DNA from: Prunus persica
Taxonomy: Eukaryota; Streptophyta; Magnoliopsida; Rosales; Rosaceae
Direction: 5' to 3'
Length of the DNA stretch: 64,000 nt
NCBI RefSeq assembly: GCF_000346465.2
Contig: NC_034009.1
Span: 30,190,131 to 30,254,130, forward strand
The number at the start of each line of letters is the position of its first letter. The first letter of the stretch is position 1. Made by a program: the position numbers and the translations under genes. Positions 21,712 through 34,074 of the stretch are shown in pieces. Below the pieces are notes generated by a model, which had not been told where the DNA came from, ran no database searches, and saw only the letters and a program-made list of their open reading frames with translations.

Positions 21712-23439
21712 ATGGGATTGAAGAAAGCGACGACGTTGTTGGAGGAAGTGATAGAGAAAGCAGGAGGTTGTGCTGTGATGGACGGAGGGTTCGCTACCCA
21801 GCTGGAGAGACACGGCGCTGCCATCAACGACCCTCTCTGGAGCGCCGTCTGCCTCATCAAAGACCCCGACCTCATCAAGCGGGTCTGTTTCTCTCTCTCT
21901 CTCTCTCCCTCCCTCATTGCCCATTTCCTGATTTGTTATTATTGTATCTATACAATAAATATACTTACTTTGGTTGGCTTCGTTCTGATGAATGTTGGGT
22001 TTTGGTTCAATTGCTTCATCAGGTCCACTTGGAATACTTGGAAGCCGGCGCAGATATTCTGGTCACTTCATCTTACCAGGTATAATTCTTTATTTTCCTC
22101 TGTTCTTTCTTTTTGGTTCTGCACATTTACCATATGATAAAGAATGCATATAATATCAGCAGCAAATGTACAAAAAGATTCTTGCTTTCACATAAAAAAT
22201 ACGATCGATTAGGTGGGCCAAAGATGCGCCTGTGTTTGCAGGATTTTTATATTCATTAAACCCACATTGCCTTTCATTTGCTTTGATAGGCCACAATTCC
22301 TGGATTTTTGTCCAGAGGACTGTCCATTGAAGAAGGGGAGTTGTTGCTGAAGAAAAGTGTGAAATTGGCTGTTGAAGCTCGCAACAGTTTCTGGGATGCT
22401 CTCAAAGTGACACCTGAGCATCAGTATAACAGGGCTTTGGTTGCTGCCTCTATTGGAAGCTATGGAGCCTATCTTGCTGATGGCTCAGAATATAGGTACC
22501 CCAAGTTTCAGATTGCAATCATGGCTAACAAATATATTTTATGTACTTTGTTCAATTATATAATTTGGATGTGTTAATGTTTTCAGTGGATGCTATGGAC
22601 CCCAAGTGAATGTTGATAAGCTCAAGGATTTCCACCGACGCAGATTGCAAGTTCTTGTGGAAGCAGGTCCTGATTTACTTGCATTTGAGACCATCCCTAA
22701 TAAGCTTGAAGCTCAGGTTTGTGCTTCTACCAATCTTGCTTTGCAGAGTTTCGTGGAGTTTCAGAACTTGATGGTATCTAACTTGATTTTTGTAAACATT
22801 TGCAGGCCTGCGTTGAGTTGCTTGAAGAAGAAAACATTCAAATACCATCTTGGATATGTTTCACCTCTGTAGATGGTGAAAACGCCCCATCCCGAGAGAG
22901 CTTCAAGGAATGCCTTGACATAATAAATAAGAGTAACAAAATACATGCAGTGGGAATAAATTGCGCACCTCCTCATTTGATTCAGTCTCTCATCTGCAAA
23001 TTTAAAGAGGTAACTTCTAAACTAGAAAACTATTCAACCCCAAAAGAAATATTAAAAGAAAAGGTGAAAGTGATCTAACACATATGCTATTTCTCCAGTT
23101 AACCAATAAAGCAATTGTTGTGTACCCTAATAGTGGTGAGATATGGGATGGCAAAGCTAAAAGATGGCTGGTGAGTTCAACTAGTTTTAGAACCTCTGTG
23201 TGTCTTCTCTCTTTCTCATACACTGAATCCACACAAACACAAAATATGATGCATGATCAACTAATGAATTTTGGATTGTGTTAAATGAACAGCCTGCCAA
23301 GAGTTTTGATGACAACAATTTTGAATGCTTTGCAACAAGCTGGCGTGACGCAGGAGCTAAACTCATCGGAGGCTGTTGTCGGACAACACCTTCCACCGTT
23401 CAAGTCATTTCTAAGGCTTTAAAAGGAAATTCGTGCTGA
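21712..23439 (+). CDS. HMT3: Homocysteine S-methyltransferase (HMT3-like), 7 exons
   Basis: It transfers a methyl group from S-methylmethionine to homocysteine, giving two methionines, and so runs the plant S-methylmethionine cycle in the cytosol. Exons: 21712-21882, 22023-22079, 22290-22495, 22587-22716, 22806-23009, 23099-23170 and 23293-23439. All introns are GT-AG, and the spliced frame gives 328 residues, normal for the family. Signatures are VMDGGFATQLERHGA at the N-terminus, VTSSYQATIPGFLSRG, LLAFETIPNKLEAQ, and the zinc ligands Cys241 (VGINC) and Cys308-Cys309 (IGGCCRTTP). The sequence looks intact. Among plant HMTs it reads most like HMT3, although HMT1 is close, so the number is less sure than the enzyme. 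Confidence 0.93.
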
Positions 23440-23979
23440 TCAAGTAACAGTGACGGCTATATTTAGGAATTTTTAGGTTAACCGAGATTGATTTGGTTAC
23501 ATAAATTCTTTTGGTTTGGTGTTAGAAGCCATTGGTTTAAGAAATTGCCTTCTGTTGGCAAATGAAAATTGTTACACGAAAATTTTCTTTTGAAAGAAAT
23601 GCAGAGTTTGTTATTGATCGTGTCTCAGAGTTTTATATTATCCACCTGAGAATAGTAAATATTGCTAGCACTTTGATATAACGGTATAAAATGACTAACT
23701 TTGGTTATTCTGTTCCACTTTATATTGAGTTGTATGTTAACTACAATTATCAAAGTGAAAATCAGACGGGGAAAAAAAATCAATTTGCGGATAAATTATG
23801 GAACATGTTGCTCAAAGCCTCATCACTTAGGCACAATATAATTGATCAAAGTTAAAAAAAATTTACAAGGTTTAACATTGATTCATTTCTGTGACCTTAA
23901 GAGTTCTTTTTACTCTATAAGCAGGACTAGAACCGAGATATGCAAACCAGTCCCCCGACCATTCAATATTTGATGATAA
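23440..23979. other. 3' UTRs between convergent genes
   Basis: This is the space between the HMT stop and the stop of the minus-strand FLX-like gene. It is AT-rich, with no further gene. Confidence 0.6.
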
Positions 23980-25086
23980 TTAACGCCGTGAACCACGCTT
24001 ATCATAAGGTCCCCAACCACTGCTGTAGCCATTGCCATATGAACCACGTGAATATCTCATACCAGGACTTCCATTCATCATTCCATAACCTCCACCACCT
24101 ATACAGATAAGAAAGGCGTCAAAACAACTTGCCTTCTAGAGATCAAGTTAAAAATCCCAGAGTATGAGATCCATGAGCACTAAAGTTGTGTGTGTGCGTA
24201 TGCGCGCACGCGAGACATAAAGAGAGAGAAGGATCACCTCGTTCTCGTGCCCTCCTGTCTGCATTTAGCTGCTCTGCTCTTAGCTTCTCTATTTCACGAG
24301 CCATGGAAACAAGGTTATTTTCCATTGCTTGCTTTTGTTCCACTTGTTCTTCACTGGCTTTCCTTTCATATTCATAAGCTCTCCTAAAAAAAAGTGTTGC
24401 AAAGTCAATCCACATATGCATACAAATAAAGCAGTTGCTAACGTATCTGAAAATTCATCAAGTATCGTCCTAATATGTGTCATCCATCTCCTTAAAAGGC
24501 AAAAGAAGAGCAAGATATTATTACGCCGGAAAACTAATTAAAAGTTCACTGTAAAAAACCTGGTCTCAACAAGCTCGTTTCGCATCCCATCAATATCAGC
24601 CCTCATGGGAATTAGCTGCTGATTCTCAGCTTGCAATCGAGTTATCTCCTGTGTCAGACCTTGGACTTGGGAAGACAACTCTTGCCGCAAAGCACTTAAT
24701 TTCTGCACTTCAGCTCTTAACTGCATAACCTCTGCCTTTATAGGCTCAGTAGCACGGAGATCAGCTTCTAGCTTCAATCCTTTCTCAATTAGCTCCCTAG
24801 ACTGTGCCTCTTTGTCAGCCCGGAGTTTAGGTAAGACCTGCCCCAATCTATGAATCTCATCTTTCGCATCTGTCAATTCCCTTTGAAGAAGGGTATTATC
24901 GTCAATTACAAGCCGGTTCTCAGCAACGATTCGCTGCATTTCTCTGTGTTTCATTGCAAATTCTTCTTCCAAAGCTGCAGGGTGTACACTCAAGTGTCCC
25001 AGTCCTCGGTTCATGAGAGGTCGAGGATCATCATGGTAACCTCGATAACCATCAGCATGGCGAGACATACGATTTCTCCCGGACAT
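23980..25086 (-). CDS. FLX-like coiled-coil protein
   Basis: Coding exons are 25086-24560, 24383-24238 and 24098-23980, all GT-AG, joining to 263 residues. The N-terminus is [20 protein letters not shown], followed by [20 protein letters not shown] long heptad-rich coiled coil covers roughly residues 38-225 ([40 protein letters not shown]). The tail is Gly/Ser/Arg/Tyr-rich ([20 protein letters not shown]). This is the FLX family, named for FLC EXPRESSOR, which works with FRIGIDA-type scaffolds in transcriptional control of flowering; the role of the shorter FLX-like members is less clear. An upstream non-coding exon near 26380-26470 and a long 5' UTR intron are likely but not proven. Confidence 0.88.
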
Positions 25087-26600
25087 TACAGAGATCCTGC
25101 AGTAGTGATACCATCATCACACTATTTTGGTACGACCAAGCGAGACATAAATTAAGAAAGAAAAAATATCATCCTTCGTCAAACTGTTCAAGGAACAGAG
25201 CTGCCCAAACAAAACAATGAAGGGAAATATACGAAACATCTTGCATCTCTGTGGATTCCATGCTTCCTCGATTGCTTCAAGAAGACCATTTGAGATGCAC
25301 GGAATCTTACAATATCTTCCTTTTTCATCAGATCAGGGATCAAGACTTTAATAGTTAACAACTCTCAAACATGTGAACTAAATGTGTTCCCAAAATTTTG
25401 TAATTAAAAGTACTCAACTAAATGACCTCAAATTATGAATTCCAATCTTGTTCTATCTGTAAACGAAATCAAATTATGAAGCCCCATCTCTTTCTTTCTA
25501 AAAGAAACACAAACCACAGATGCCAATCTCAATTTGTATCTTCAAAGTAGCCTAAGCACTAATCTAAACATAAAGGAAGAGAATATTATTTAATCATCTC
25601 TATTGTTTCTTTAACTTTGTTATATTAGGAGCATAGTCATCCGAATTGATCTTGCAAGTTGCAACCAACATCGACGAAATAGTCAAAGCCAACTAAGGCT
25701 AACAAAATCTATTAATGAAGTTAAATCTAGAACACAAAAAAGAACTAGATAACCTGGTGGAAAATAAGAGCAAAATGATAAAAGAAAACCATCCGATTTT
25801 GCTGGATGCTACCTGAAAAGTTTTATGACTAATCAACTGAGTCAAATCTATGGAAACCTGTGGAACCACCTTCATGACTAAAGATGAAAACCATAAAGCC
25901 CTCTCAAGTTCTCAAACAACCCATCCTCTTCCGGGCAAACAAACAAATACGAAATTGATGTGGTACCAAAAAACTGTAACGGAAGTTCTTCTTCATCCTA
26001 TATTTGCCTATTCACGCTGCACAATAACTCACTACGCCTTATATTGCATCATGGGGTTCGATGTTTGATATTTTGGATTAACATCAACTACACGGCTGCA
26101 TTCAAATCTCTTAAAAGTAGAAAACTTTGATCTTACAATAAATTATTGGCAAGCTGGAAACATGCTTTGCTTATTTGCACTTTGCAATTCCATAATCAAA
26201 TTGATTAATTACAGAAAATTAAATAAAAACAATATAATTTTCATGTTAAAGTTTGAATAAGTGCGTTCAGCCCTGCTCATAATTTCAAGCAAAAATAAGT
26301 AAATGTCAACGATAACATATATATGCAGGTGAAGCAAGTTGTAAGCTTCCACCAAATAATCGGAGCAAGTAAAAACTTACCCAAAGAAGGAGCCTTTAGA
26401 CTGCGCGCCAGTCTCTGATCTTCGACGGGAACAGTGCTTGCCTCAGCAGCTCAGCAGAATAGCCAACCCTACAGCCGATCGGATTTCTTATTGACGAAAT
26501 TACCCTTGTTGCCGCTTCAGGCTAACGTTCTCAGGTTTCACTCGTTGTGGGCCTTCTGGCCCAACCAAAGAAACTAAAAATTGTAATGGGCCAAGGCCCA
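25087..26600 (-). other. FLX-like gene 5' UTR intron and promoter (inferred)
   Basis: No coding signal on either strand. GC content rises at about 26385-26470, consistent with a first non-coding exon and promoter. An acceptor-like sequence lies just upstream of the ATG. Confidence 0.4.
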
Positions 26601-28006
26601 GTGCATGATTTGTTCACGGGCTCCAATAATCGCTATGGGCCGTAGAGTGAGATTACCATTCTTTTTTTTATTTTTTTATTTCTCGTCTGGTATATTTATT
26701 AATCTTTCGGTTTTTACTTCTTTAATTTCATTATCTTACTTATCATTGTTGCATTTCTTACATAATCATAATTGTCACATTCCGCTACCACATGCTTTTT
26801 TTTTTTCTTTCTCTTTTTACAGCATCAACTACGAACTCATCAATCAATTGGTGCATTGTCGCATCGATCATATCATATATTAGTTTTTCTTAAGTTAATG
26901 CAACAATTTTCAGAAAATTCTTTAAAACGCAACTCTTTTCTCAAATATTTTATTTTTTGTAACATTGTTATGTAATATCTGCCCATATCATACGGGAAAA
27001 GTAGAAAGAAGAAACGTCGGTAAAGTTGTTAATTCTGAAAAACTTATCATAATTACCAAACCTTATCCCATATATACATGTTGTGTAGTAGTGGACAAAT
27101 ATACATAAGTGAGTGAGATTCTAAAATTATTTTAGAGAGAGACGGAGAGAGAGGGATGGGGCTACAGGCCCTACAGATAGATAGCTACAGAAATAAAAAT
27201 CCTTATCAACCTAACCAAGGAATAATATGTCGATATTTCTTGAAGAAAATTCCGCTGTCATGACTCTTTGCGGTAATCTTGTGCTTGGGTTTCATTGTCA
27301 CAGATGAGATGAGATGAGATCTCCACATCAGCTTTATCCATACATATATATATATATATGTTTTTCTTTCTTTCTAGCTAGCTAGCTACGAGCCTACGAG
27401 ATGTTCAAGTCTAAACCAATTATAATAAAAAGACCTCTATTTTCTTCCATATAATTTTGTTAGTGCATCTTATTAATTCAAACGGTCTCTTTCTATTATA
27501 ATATTCAAGAGTGACTTCTGGGTCATGACTATTTATCCATCTTGATTTCTTAGATGTGGAACAAGAGAGAGAAAATTAGATACAGCAAGACAAATGAGAG
27601 AAATGGCACAGAATGTCAAGTTATATATATCATATGTATACGATAGAAGATGATCTTTACGTTATGTGGAAAGATATGATTGGGGGCACGTGATCCTGTG
27701 GGGACCGCAGTGCATGGAGTCAAGGTAAGAGTCCGGAAGTTTAAACAAGTAAATATTAGTGATGGAGAAAATGGGGCAGGGGACGGAGGCAATCCAACAA
27801 AAGCATATCTTTCATATTAGAAAGTGAGAGATGGAATCAACAGGACTTCTCATCCATTACCCCCCTTGGCTGGGCCCCATGTGCACTAAGAAACGAGAAA
27901 TCCATCGATGGGGAAAAGTAGCCAATCAGAAGCCAAGGATTTGGATCAACTTTTTAAGCTCGCCCAATTAGAAAATAGATAAGGCATTGGTGTGGGCCCA
28001 AAAGTA

Positions 28007-28012
<6 letters not shown>
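26601..28012. other. Intergenic
   Basis: AT-rich sequence with a TA tract near 27345-27360 and GAGATGAGAT and CTAGCTAGCTAG short repeats. No gene. The last part is the COL promoter region. Confidence 0.5.

Positions 28013-28044
<32 letters not shown>
28013..28044 (+). repeat. (CT)n in the COL leader region
   Basis: A pure CT run about 220 bp before the COL start codon, a common position in plant 5' leaders. Confidence 0.8.
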
Positions 28045-28046
<2 letters not shown>

Positions 28047-28263
28047 AAAAGTGCAAATCCAAGAGCTGTCTTCGCTGTTATATGGCCTGTAAAAGCGCAG
28101 GATGTGGGACACTCACCACTTCCTCTAGCGCTTTACCTAAATAAAGAGCACAATTCAACAAACAGTTGCTGTGCGCTCTTTGGATTTGATCTATCTTTCT
28201 CTTCTTTGATTTTACTTCACTCTTTCAACTTTTCAAAACTTTGTTGTGATTTGATTTTCCTCG

Positions 28264-29758
28264 ATGAGCTCCAACAAGAAAGTGGCAAACGCTGTCGGTG
28301 CCAAAACGGCAAGAGCGTGCGACAGCTGCATAAGAAAGAGAGCTCGCTGGTACTGTGCTGCCGACGATGCTTTTCTCTGCCAAGCCTGTGACTCCTCCGT
28401 ACACTCCGCCAACCAGTTAGCTCGCAGACACGAAAGGGTTCTCTTGAAAACGGCGTCGTCGGTCAAACCCACCGATAAGGATGATCAAGTTTCTGTTTCG
28501 GACAACCCAGCAGCACCGTCGTGGCACGGTGGCTTCACGAGGAAGGCCCGGACTCCGAGGCAGGGGAAGCACAAATCCCAAGAAGGTGCCCGAAACCGGT
28601 TTCCTCAGGTGCCGGAAGTTGGGGCAGACGATAGCAACTCATATGACGAGGAAAACGAAGAAGATCAGCAGCAGCTTCTTTATAGGGTTCCCGTATTCGA
28701 TCCCTTTGTTGCGGAGATGTGTACTGCTACCACTTCTGCTAATTCCAATGAAGAAGCAGTTGCTAATACTTGTGATGTTTCTAAAGTGAGCTCATCATCA
28801 CCTAATTATAATCATAACGGTCGTGATGGGTTCCTGCTTCCCAGTGACATGGATCTTGCTGAGTTCGCGGCAGACGTGGATAGTATGTTGGGCAGGGGGC
28901 TCGAAGATGACGAGTGTTTTGGGATGGAAGGATTGGGGTTAATGGATTCTAAAGAAAATGAATCGAATTGTAGAGTAAAGCTTGAAGACGAGGAGGAGGA
29001 GGAAGAGGAGGAGGGGGGCACGGGAGGTGTCAATTTTATGGGGTGTGAATTAGGTGAGACGCCGGAGATTGATATGATGAGAGAGCCGTTTGTGTTGAAC
29101 TTTGAAGACTATGATGACTCGCCGCAGTCGTGCGGCGAACAGGATGACAAACTGGGAGTGGGAATGATGGATACTACTTACAGTGGAGATCATCAACAAC
29201 ATGAGGAGGTGCATACGGGTGCAAGTAAAAGCGGCAAGAAGAAGGAGATATTTTTGAGGCTGGACTACGAGGCAGTGATTACAGCCTGGGATGGCTCTCC
29301 TTGGACCTCCGGTGGTCGCCCGGATTTCAGCTCCGAATGCTTGCCTGACTGCATGGTATCTACTTCCTGCCCTAATCTTTAAATAAAAATTATGGAAATG
29401 CCAATCATGTTGATATAATTAACCATGTGAGGGTAATCTTAGCTAGTTAATTAGGCCCAATTCATTCTCGTTTATAGCAGTTCAACATAGAATTAATTAT
29501 GTGCAGGGTGTATGTGGAACTGAACTTCATTACCCGTACGGAGATCTGAACGGGCTAGGGGTGCACCCGGCAATGGCGGACGGAGGGAGAGAGGCGAGGG
29601 TGTCAAGGTACAGAGAAAAGAGGAGGACGAGGCTGTTCTCCAAGAAAATAAGGTACGAAGTGCGGAAGCTGAATGCTGAGAAGAGGCCAAGAATGAAAGG
29701 GAGGTTTGTGAAGAGAGCATCCTTTGCAGGATCTGCTTTTCCTGTGCTTACCAAATGA
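28264..29758 (+). CDS. CONSTANS-like zinc finger factor, one B-box plus CCT (COL6/COL16 type)
   Basis: Two exons, 28264-29355 and 29507-29758, are joined in phase 0 into 447 residues. The B-box spans residues 19-56 with the ligands CDSC, YC, CQAC and paired His (VHSANQLARRH). A second B-box is absent, which places it with the COL6/7/8/16 group. A Glu-rich run lies near residues 243-251. The CCT domain (about 392-434: RVSRYREKRRTRLFSKKIRY, then a basic segment ending GRFVKR) occupies exon 2. CCT domains bind NF-Y subunits and DNA CCACA-type sites; B-boxes mediate protein contacts. Members of this group affect pigment accumulation and light responses. The ATG is the first in frame after an AT-rich leader. 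Confidence 0.93.
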
Positions 29759-30315
29759 TATCCTTAAGTTATGAGTAGCAAGAATGAAAGGGAGGTTTAC
29801 TTACACGCAGTAAGTGAAGTAATTGAGTTTGTGTGTATAATTGTATATATGCACATCTATTAATAAACATACTCATCCAAAGCTTAAAGGCTAGCTCGTG
29901 GTCTACATATTTTAAATGTAGCCTCCGCTTGTTTCGTTGTAATTATCAAATTTTGTACCTCCTTTTTTTGTTCAACTCAGAAACTAGGGTTGAGTTAAGT
30001 CAGGCTGATATGTACAATTAACTCTTCTCATTGCGGTACAATTTTGTTTTGAATTTATTGTAAAAAGTTTTTTTTAAAACATTTTAAAAAGCTATATCAA
30101 ATTATCACATGGACATGAAACGACAAAAATTAAATGTTAAATTGCTTCAATAAATTAGTCAAATCCTACATGAATTTAAAGACTAGAAAAGATATGTCAA
30201 AAATAACATATACAAAAGTTTAATGTCAAATATTATTTTAAGATTTTTTAGTCATGAACCCCATTATCATTTACTCTTTTTTAAAATTTTATGCATCATA
30301 TGAGGCCCATCTACT
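29759..30315. other. COL 3' UTR and spacer
   Basis: It starts with a duplicate of AAGAATGAAAGGGAGGTTT that repeats the end of the CCT coding region (29691 and 29779). The rest is AT-rich and empty. Confidence 0.5.
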
Positions 30316-30324
30316 TTTAAAAAT

Positions 30325-30570
30325 GAGTAATGCTATTTAGACACACAACATTGACCACTTTAACTGACCACCTTATGTGGCAACTGATTGTCATGTCATG
30401 TCAATTAATGAATGTTGCCATGAGGCCACTCATTAGGAATGCTAGGGTTTTTTAATTTGTTTTTTAATTGACATGACGACATTCATTAATTGACATGGCA
30501 TGACACATCAGTTGCCACATAAGGTGGTCAGTTAAGGTGGTCAATGTTGTGTGTATAAATAGCATTACTC
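30325..30570. mobile_element. MITE with long inverted arms and 9-bp target duplication
   Basis: The element starts GAGTAATGCTATTTAGACAC and ends with the inverted complement, forming a hairpin of about 100 bp per arm with few mismatches. TTTAAAAAT occurs directly on both sides (30316-30324 and 30571-30579). A 9-bp duplication plus long inverted repeats points to a Mutator-like non-autonomous element. It has no coding capacity. Confidence 0.9.
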
Positions 30571-30689
30571 TTTAAAAATATAATAAAATAATTTGATATT
30601 TGGCATTTCAGATGGAATTGATTTTTTTTCTAAAATGTCAAATTACTATATAAACAATCAAATTCAAATTTAATATTTTGCATTCATCT

Positions 30690-31050
30690 CCTTGGAGATA
30701 CTTGGCATTCCTAAGACAAAGGACAGAAGCACCCTAGTTTCCTCTTGACACTCAAGCAAGCATCTTCTCCACTAGATCCACAACACCCAAACTCTAAAAA
30801 ATTCCACAAGATACCTAGCCTCTCTCCATAAATCAACCCATAACCTCTAATAGATTTAGATCCCCTGGCGAGGCAAGCGAGATCTCTACAATTAGACGAG
30901 GAAAGGGAAATAAATCCGACCCAAGGGCCGGTTGAAAGGCCCTGACCAACTTAGGAAATCCTCTAGAACCGATGAACAGTTCAGTCAGTTGAGGTTCCAT
31001 GAGTTGAGAGAGAAAAGGAGTTTCGAAGAGATACCTTTTTTTCATGCTTT
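30690..31050 (-). other. Possible organelle-derived segment
   Basis: This stretch is less AT-rich than its flanks, with well-balanced composition and an open frame on the minus strand (30833-31045: TELFIGSRGFPKLVRAF and LFPFPRLIVEISLASPGD). It reads like plant mitochondrial intergenic DNA, but this is an impression from style and not a proven match. Confidence 0.25.
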
Positions 31051-31921
31051 TAGCTTCTTTATATTAGTCATATTGATCGTCAAATTAATCTAATTCTATG
31101 TAGCAGGCAAAGTACTACAAAGAATATTTGATATCTTTTATATATCTTCCTAATAGAAAAGTCACAAGCCAAAGTAACTTGGAATGATACAAGTATCTCG
31201 TGTTGAAATCTCTCATAGAATTGTTTTCAGGGCTTTTCATGAAAAGTGTACTTTTCTTGGTTTGGTGGGTTTACGAGTCAGAAACCCACCAAGACAACAA
31301 AGACAACAGTGGTCGAATTTTGTTATTTCGAGTTATTTTTTCCTTTTCTTTTTAAACAAATAAAATTGGACAAGTAGAGTGCTATGCCCAATAATGATAT
31401 TGTCATTTACCCAACAAAGAAAGGATGTTTATCTTTATCCTATGGACAGATGCTGCATTTGTTGAGATTTTCCAATTCAGGAAATTGTAATAAAGACCAT
31501 AAAAATTAGATTTAACAAAGAATCTCAGAAACCAAATAATTAAGACAGAAATTAATCAGAGAGCTAGTGATGTTTGAGTGAAAATCTGATACTTCAATCA
31601 TGACTGTTGAGTACTAGAATTTACATATATGGATCGCCAAAGGCGAAATGTAAGTATTATGTTGTGCTTGCGCATATATGCATAATATTTTACACCGAAA
31701 ACTCCACCCATATTTTACACGACAGTGATTTTTCTAAGCAAAAAAGCAAAGCCCAAATAACCAACGAAAAAAGAAGAAGCAAGAAACCAATTCGGAGCCG
31801 CCAAAACATTTGCTTCTCGCATTGCATGAAGCACACTTGTATGTCCTTCTCCAACCCTACCCTCCACTTGTCACTCCCACAAAACCAACATACACAAAGA
31901 TTAACCATAATTTATTAATAG
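31051..31921. other. Intergenic, LBD 3' side
   Basis: AT-rich, no gene recognised. Confidence 0.5.
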
Positions 31922-32795
31922 CTAATTAAGACGCATTGGAACTAATCCAAGAGTCAGTTCCAACCCAACCTCTCCATCATAATCTCCGCCAGCCCCATTT
32001 CCTTCCGGACTCGGGCACAAGTCTTCCGGGTCAGGAAAGTTACAAAATTGAGCCATATGTGACCCGGTTGCAAACTCAGTGAGCGAGCCAGGATGGGTTT
32101 TGGTCCTGTTCATGGATCTCTTGAACCTGTTCCGGGTTGTAACTTTGTTACGAGAAGCCCCCGAGTTCGAGTCCCTGAACACGTGGCGTATGTCGCCGGA
32201 TTTGTTAGGAGGGCTGGGGATAAGGTTTAGCGCATCCGCATCAAGTCCGGCGATGGGCGACCCTGCAAGCACTGCATCAACGGCTGCTTGGCATTGGGCC
32301 CAGCTCCCGGACGACATCAAACCAACCGACCCAAATGTCGGATTCACAATCCGTCCACAAGCCTCGTACAAAAGTGACTTGAAAATAGCTGATCAAAAAA
32401 CACACATAACTTCAGTGGTGGAAATGATACTTTTTGACACAAGGATAGTCTAAATTACTTTAATAGAAAGGGAAATCGAACTTGGGTGCAAGCGGCGGCG
32501 TTACTGCCCTAACAAACCGGCCTAACCCACATATGCTGCAGAATAGAATACTTCACTTCTAGAAAATAAACAAATTAAGGTTATTAATTAAAAAAATAAG
32601 GTTACCAGGGCGGAGGTGTTGGGAGCCGGCATTGATGAGGTTGAGAAGGCCAGCGCGGCCATAGAATTTGGCAAGAAAAAGAGTGGCGTTGGCTTGAGAA
32701 TCAGGGGATTTGATCCACTCAATGCTGGGCCTGATTGAGCATTTCTCACTGCACCCTTTGCGAAGCACCCTGCACCCATTGCAGCTCATCCTCAT
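31922..32795 (-). CDS. LOB-domain transcription factor, class II (LBD37-42 group)
   Basis: Two exons, 32795-32606 and 32388-31922, give 218 residues. The zinc-finger-like C-block is C5-X2-C8-X6-C15-X3-C19, followed by [20 protein letters not shown] and, across the intron, [13 protein letters not shown]. Class II members lack a full leucine-zipper-like coil. The C-terminus carries a short hydrophobic-acidic end ([10 protein letters not shown]) like an EAR-type LxLxL motif, suggesting repression. Class II LBDs act in nitrogen and anthocyanin control and hypoxia responses. The usual RPC after the C-block is RPS here (residues 22-24). The C-terminus and inferred synteny favour LBD42. The intron carries a SINE-like fragment. 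Confidence 0.93.
32460..32530 (-). mobile_element. SINE-like tRNA-derived fragment in LBD intron
   Basis: On the minus strand TTAGGGCAGTAACGCCG resembles an A-box, and AGTTCGATTTCCC some 20 bp later is a good B-box. The composition is GC-rich inside an AT-rich intron. No target duplication was identified. Confidence 0.4.
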
Positions 32796-33900
32796 TCTTT
32801 CTTCCTTAATTAACCCTACAGTAGACTCTCTATCTATCTCTGTAGAAAGGTAACTGCAGCTTTAAACCGAGGTAGGTGTACGGAAAATACAGAAGGGTGT
32901 GTATTTAACAGCAGAGTTGGTGAGGGCATTGTGGGAATTATGGGTTATGCGCAGTGGTTTCTTTTGAGTGTGGGATGGAAAACCAGTGGTTTCCTTTCCT
33001 ACTGCTTTTATTCCAGTTTAGGTGAAAAAGAGTTCAGGGAAAAGTGGAAAATCATCCGACTGTTTTGTGCTTTCTTCTTTTACCATCACCCTGCATGCAG
33101 ACTTTTATTACGAACCTGCCATATTCCTAGTATTATTATTTATTTATATATAACAACTGGCTGGTGCGCTTTATTCTCCTCAAAAAATAATAATAATAAT
33201 AGTCTACTTTATGTTTTCTTTTCTATGCAATATATTATTTTTTATGCTATACTATCTGGCTCGTAAAGGAGAAATAGGGATTGGATTCCAGGATATACAT
33301 GATTAGCAATATAAGTGAAAATAATTAGACTTTTAAGACTAAATTTATGAAATATAGCACTTACAATAATGTTATTTATTTATTAATTAAAATTTAGTTA
33401 AAAATATATAAAAGTTATTTTAGGAGCTCTTTATAAAATTTAAACTCCAATAATACTTTCTAATTTCGTAAATGCTACAACTCTTTTTTGATTGGTCCAT
33501 TTCTATTATAAATAATAAATAAATAAAAAGTTAACATTAGTTAAAAGTTTAAAATACTTATAAAATAAAGCAGCATTAAATTATAAGGAGACACTATGAG
33601 TTCTTTCTCTCTCATCAAATTTAGTAGCTCCTAAAAGTCTCCCTATTTTAGGAGGTGGATAGAGAACATGATTGAAGTTGTATTTTTATAATTCCTCCCT
33701 AAAATTTGTTTAAAGAATTAGTTTAAGTAGTTCATAGTGGGTGCTCTTAATCAAGCACGATAAACATTCCTTTTAACCACCTAATTTTATTGTGGTATGG
33801 TAGAGCGAACATTCTTTTTCTTTATTTATATTTTTTTGGTACAATATTTTTCCTTCATTATTGGGTTTTTTTTTTTTTTTTTGAAATGAAACGATAAAAA
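32796..33900. other. LBD promoter side and AT-rich spacer
   Basis: No gene. A poly-T run of 18 or more lies at about 33866-33884. Confidence 0.5.
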
Positions 33901-33903
33901 GAA

Positions 33904-34022
33904 GGAATACAACACAAGAACTTTCTAGGAGGTCACTCATCCTGATACTACTCTCGCCCGAACTCGCTTAATTTTAAAGTTCGAATAGAATCCAGTGCAT
34001 GTAAGTTGGTATCATCGCATCC
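33904..34022 (-). pseudogene. 5S rRNA-derived sequence
   Basis: Read on the minus strand from 34022 it follows plant 5S rRNA almost to full length (about 119 nt). It starts GGATGCGATGATACCA, has the promoter A-box region as AAGCGAGTTCGGGCGAGAG, then GTAGTATCAGGATG, AGTGACCTCCTAGAAAGT and a 3' end near GTGTTGTATTCC followed by a T-rich stop. Many substitutions show it is not an active 5S gene. It could be a dispersed pseudogene, the 5S part of a Cassandra-type TRIM LTR, or a 5S-derived SINE. Confidence 0.85.
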
Positions 34023-34074
34023 CAGCATTATTTTATTATCCCATTGAATACGCACCAGTGTAATTTTGGTGGTA

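Noticed and set aside
33904..34022. Functional 5S rRNA gene
   Set aside because: Too many substitutions in paired regions and it is a lone copy, not a tandem array.
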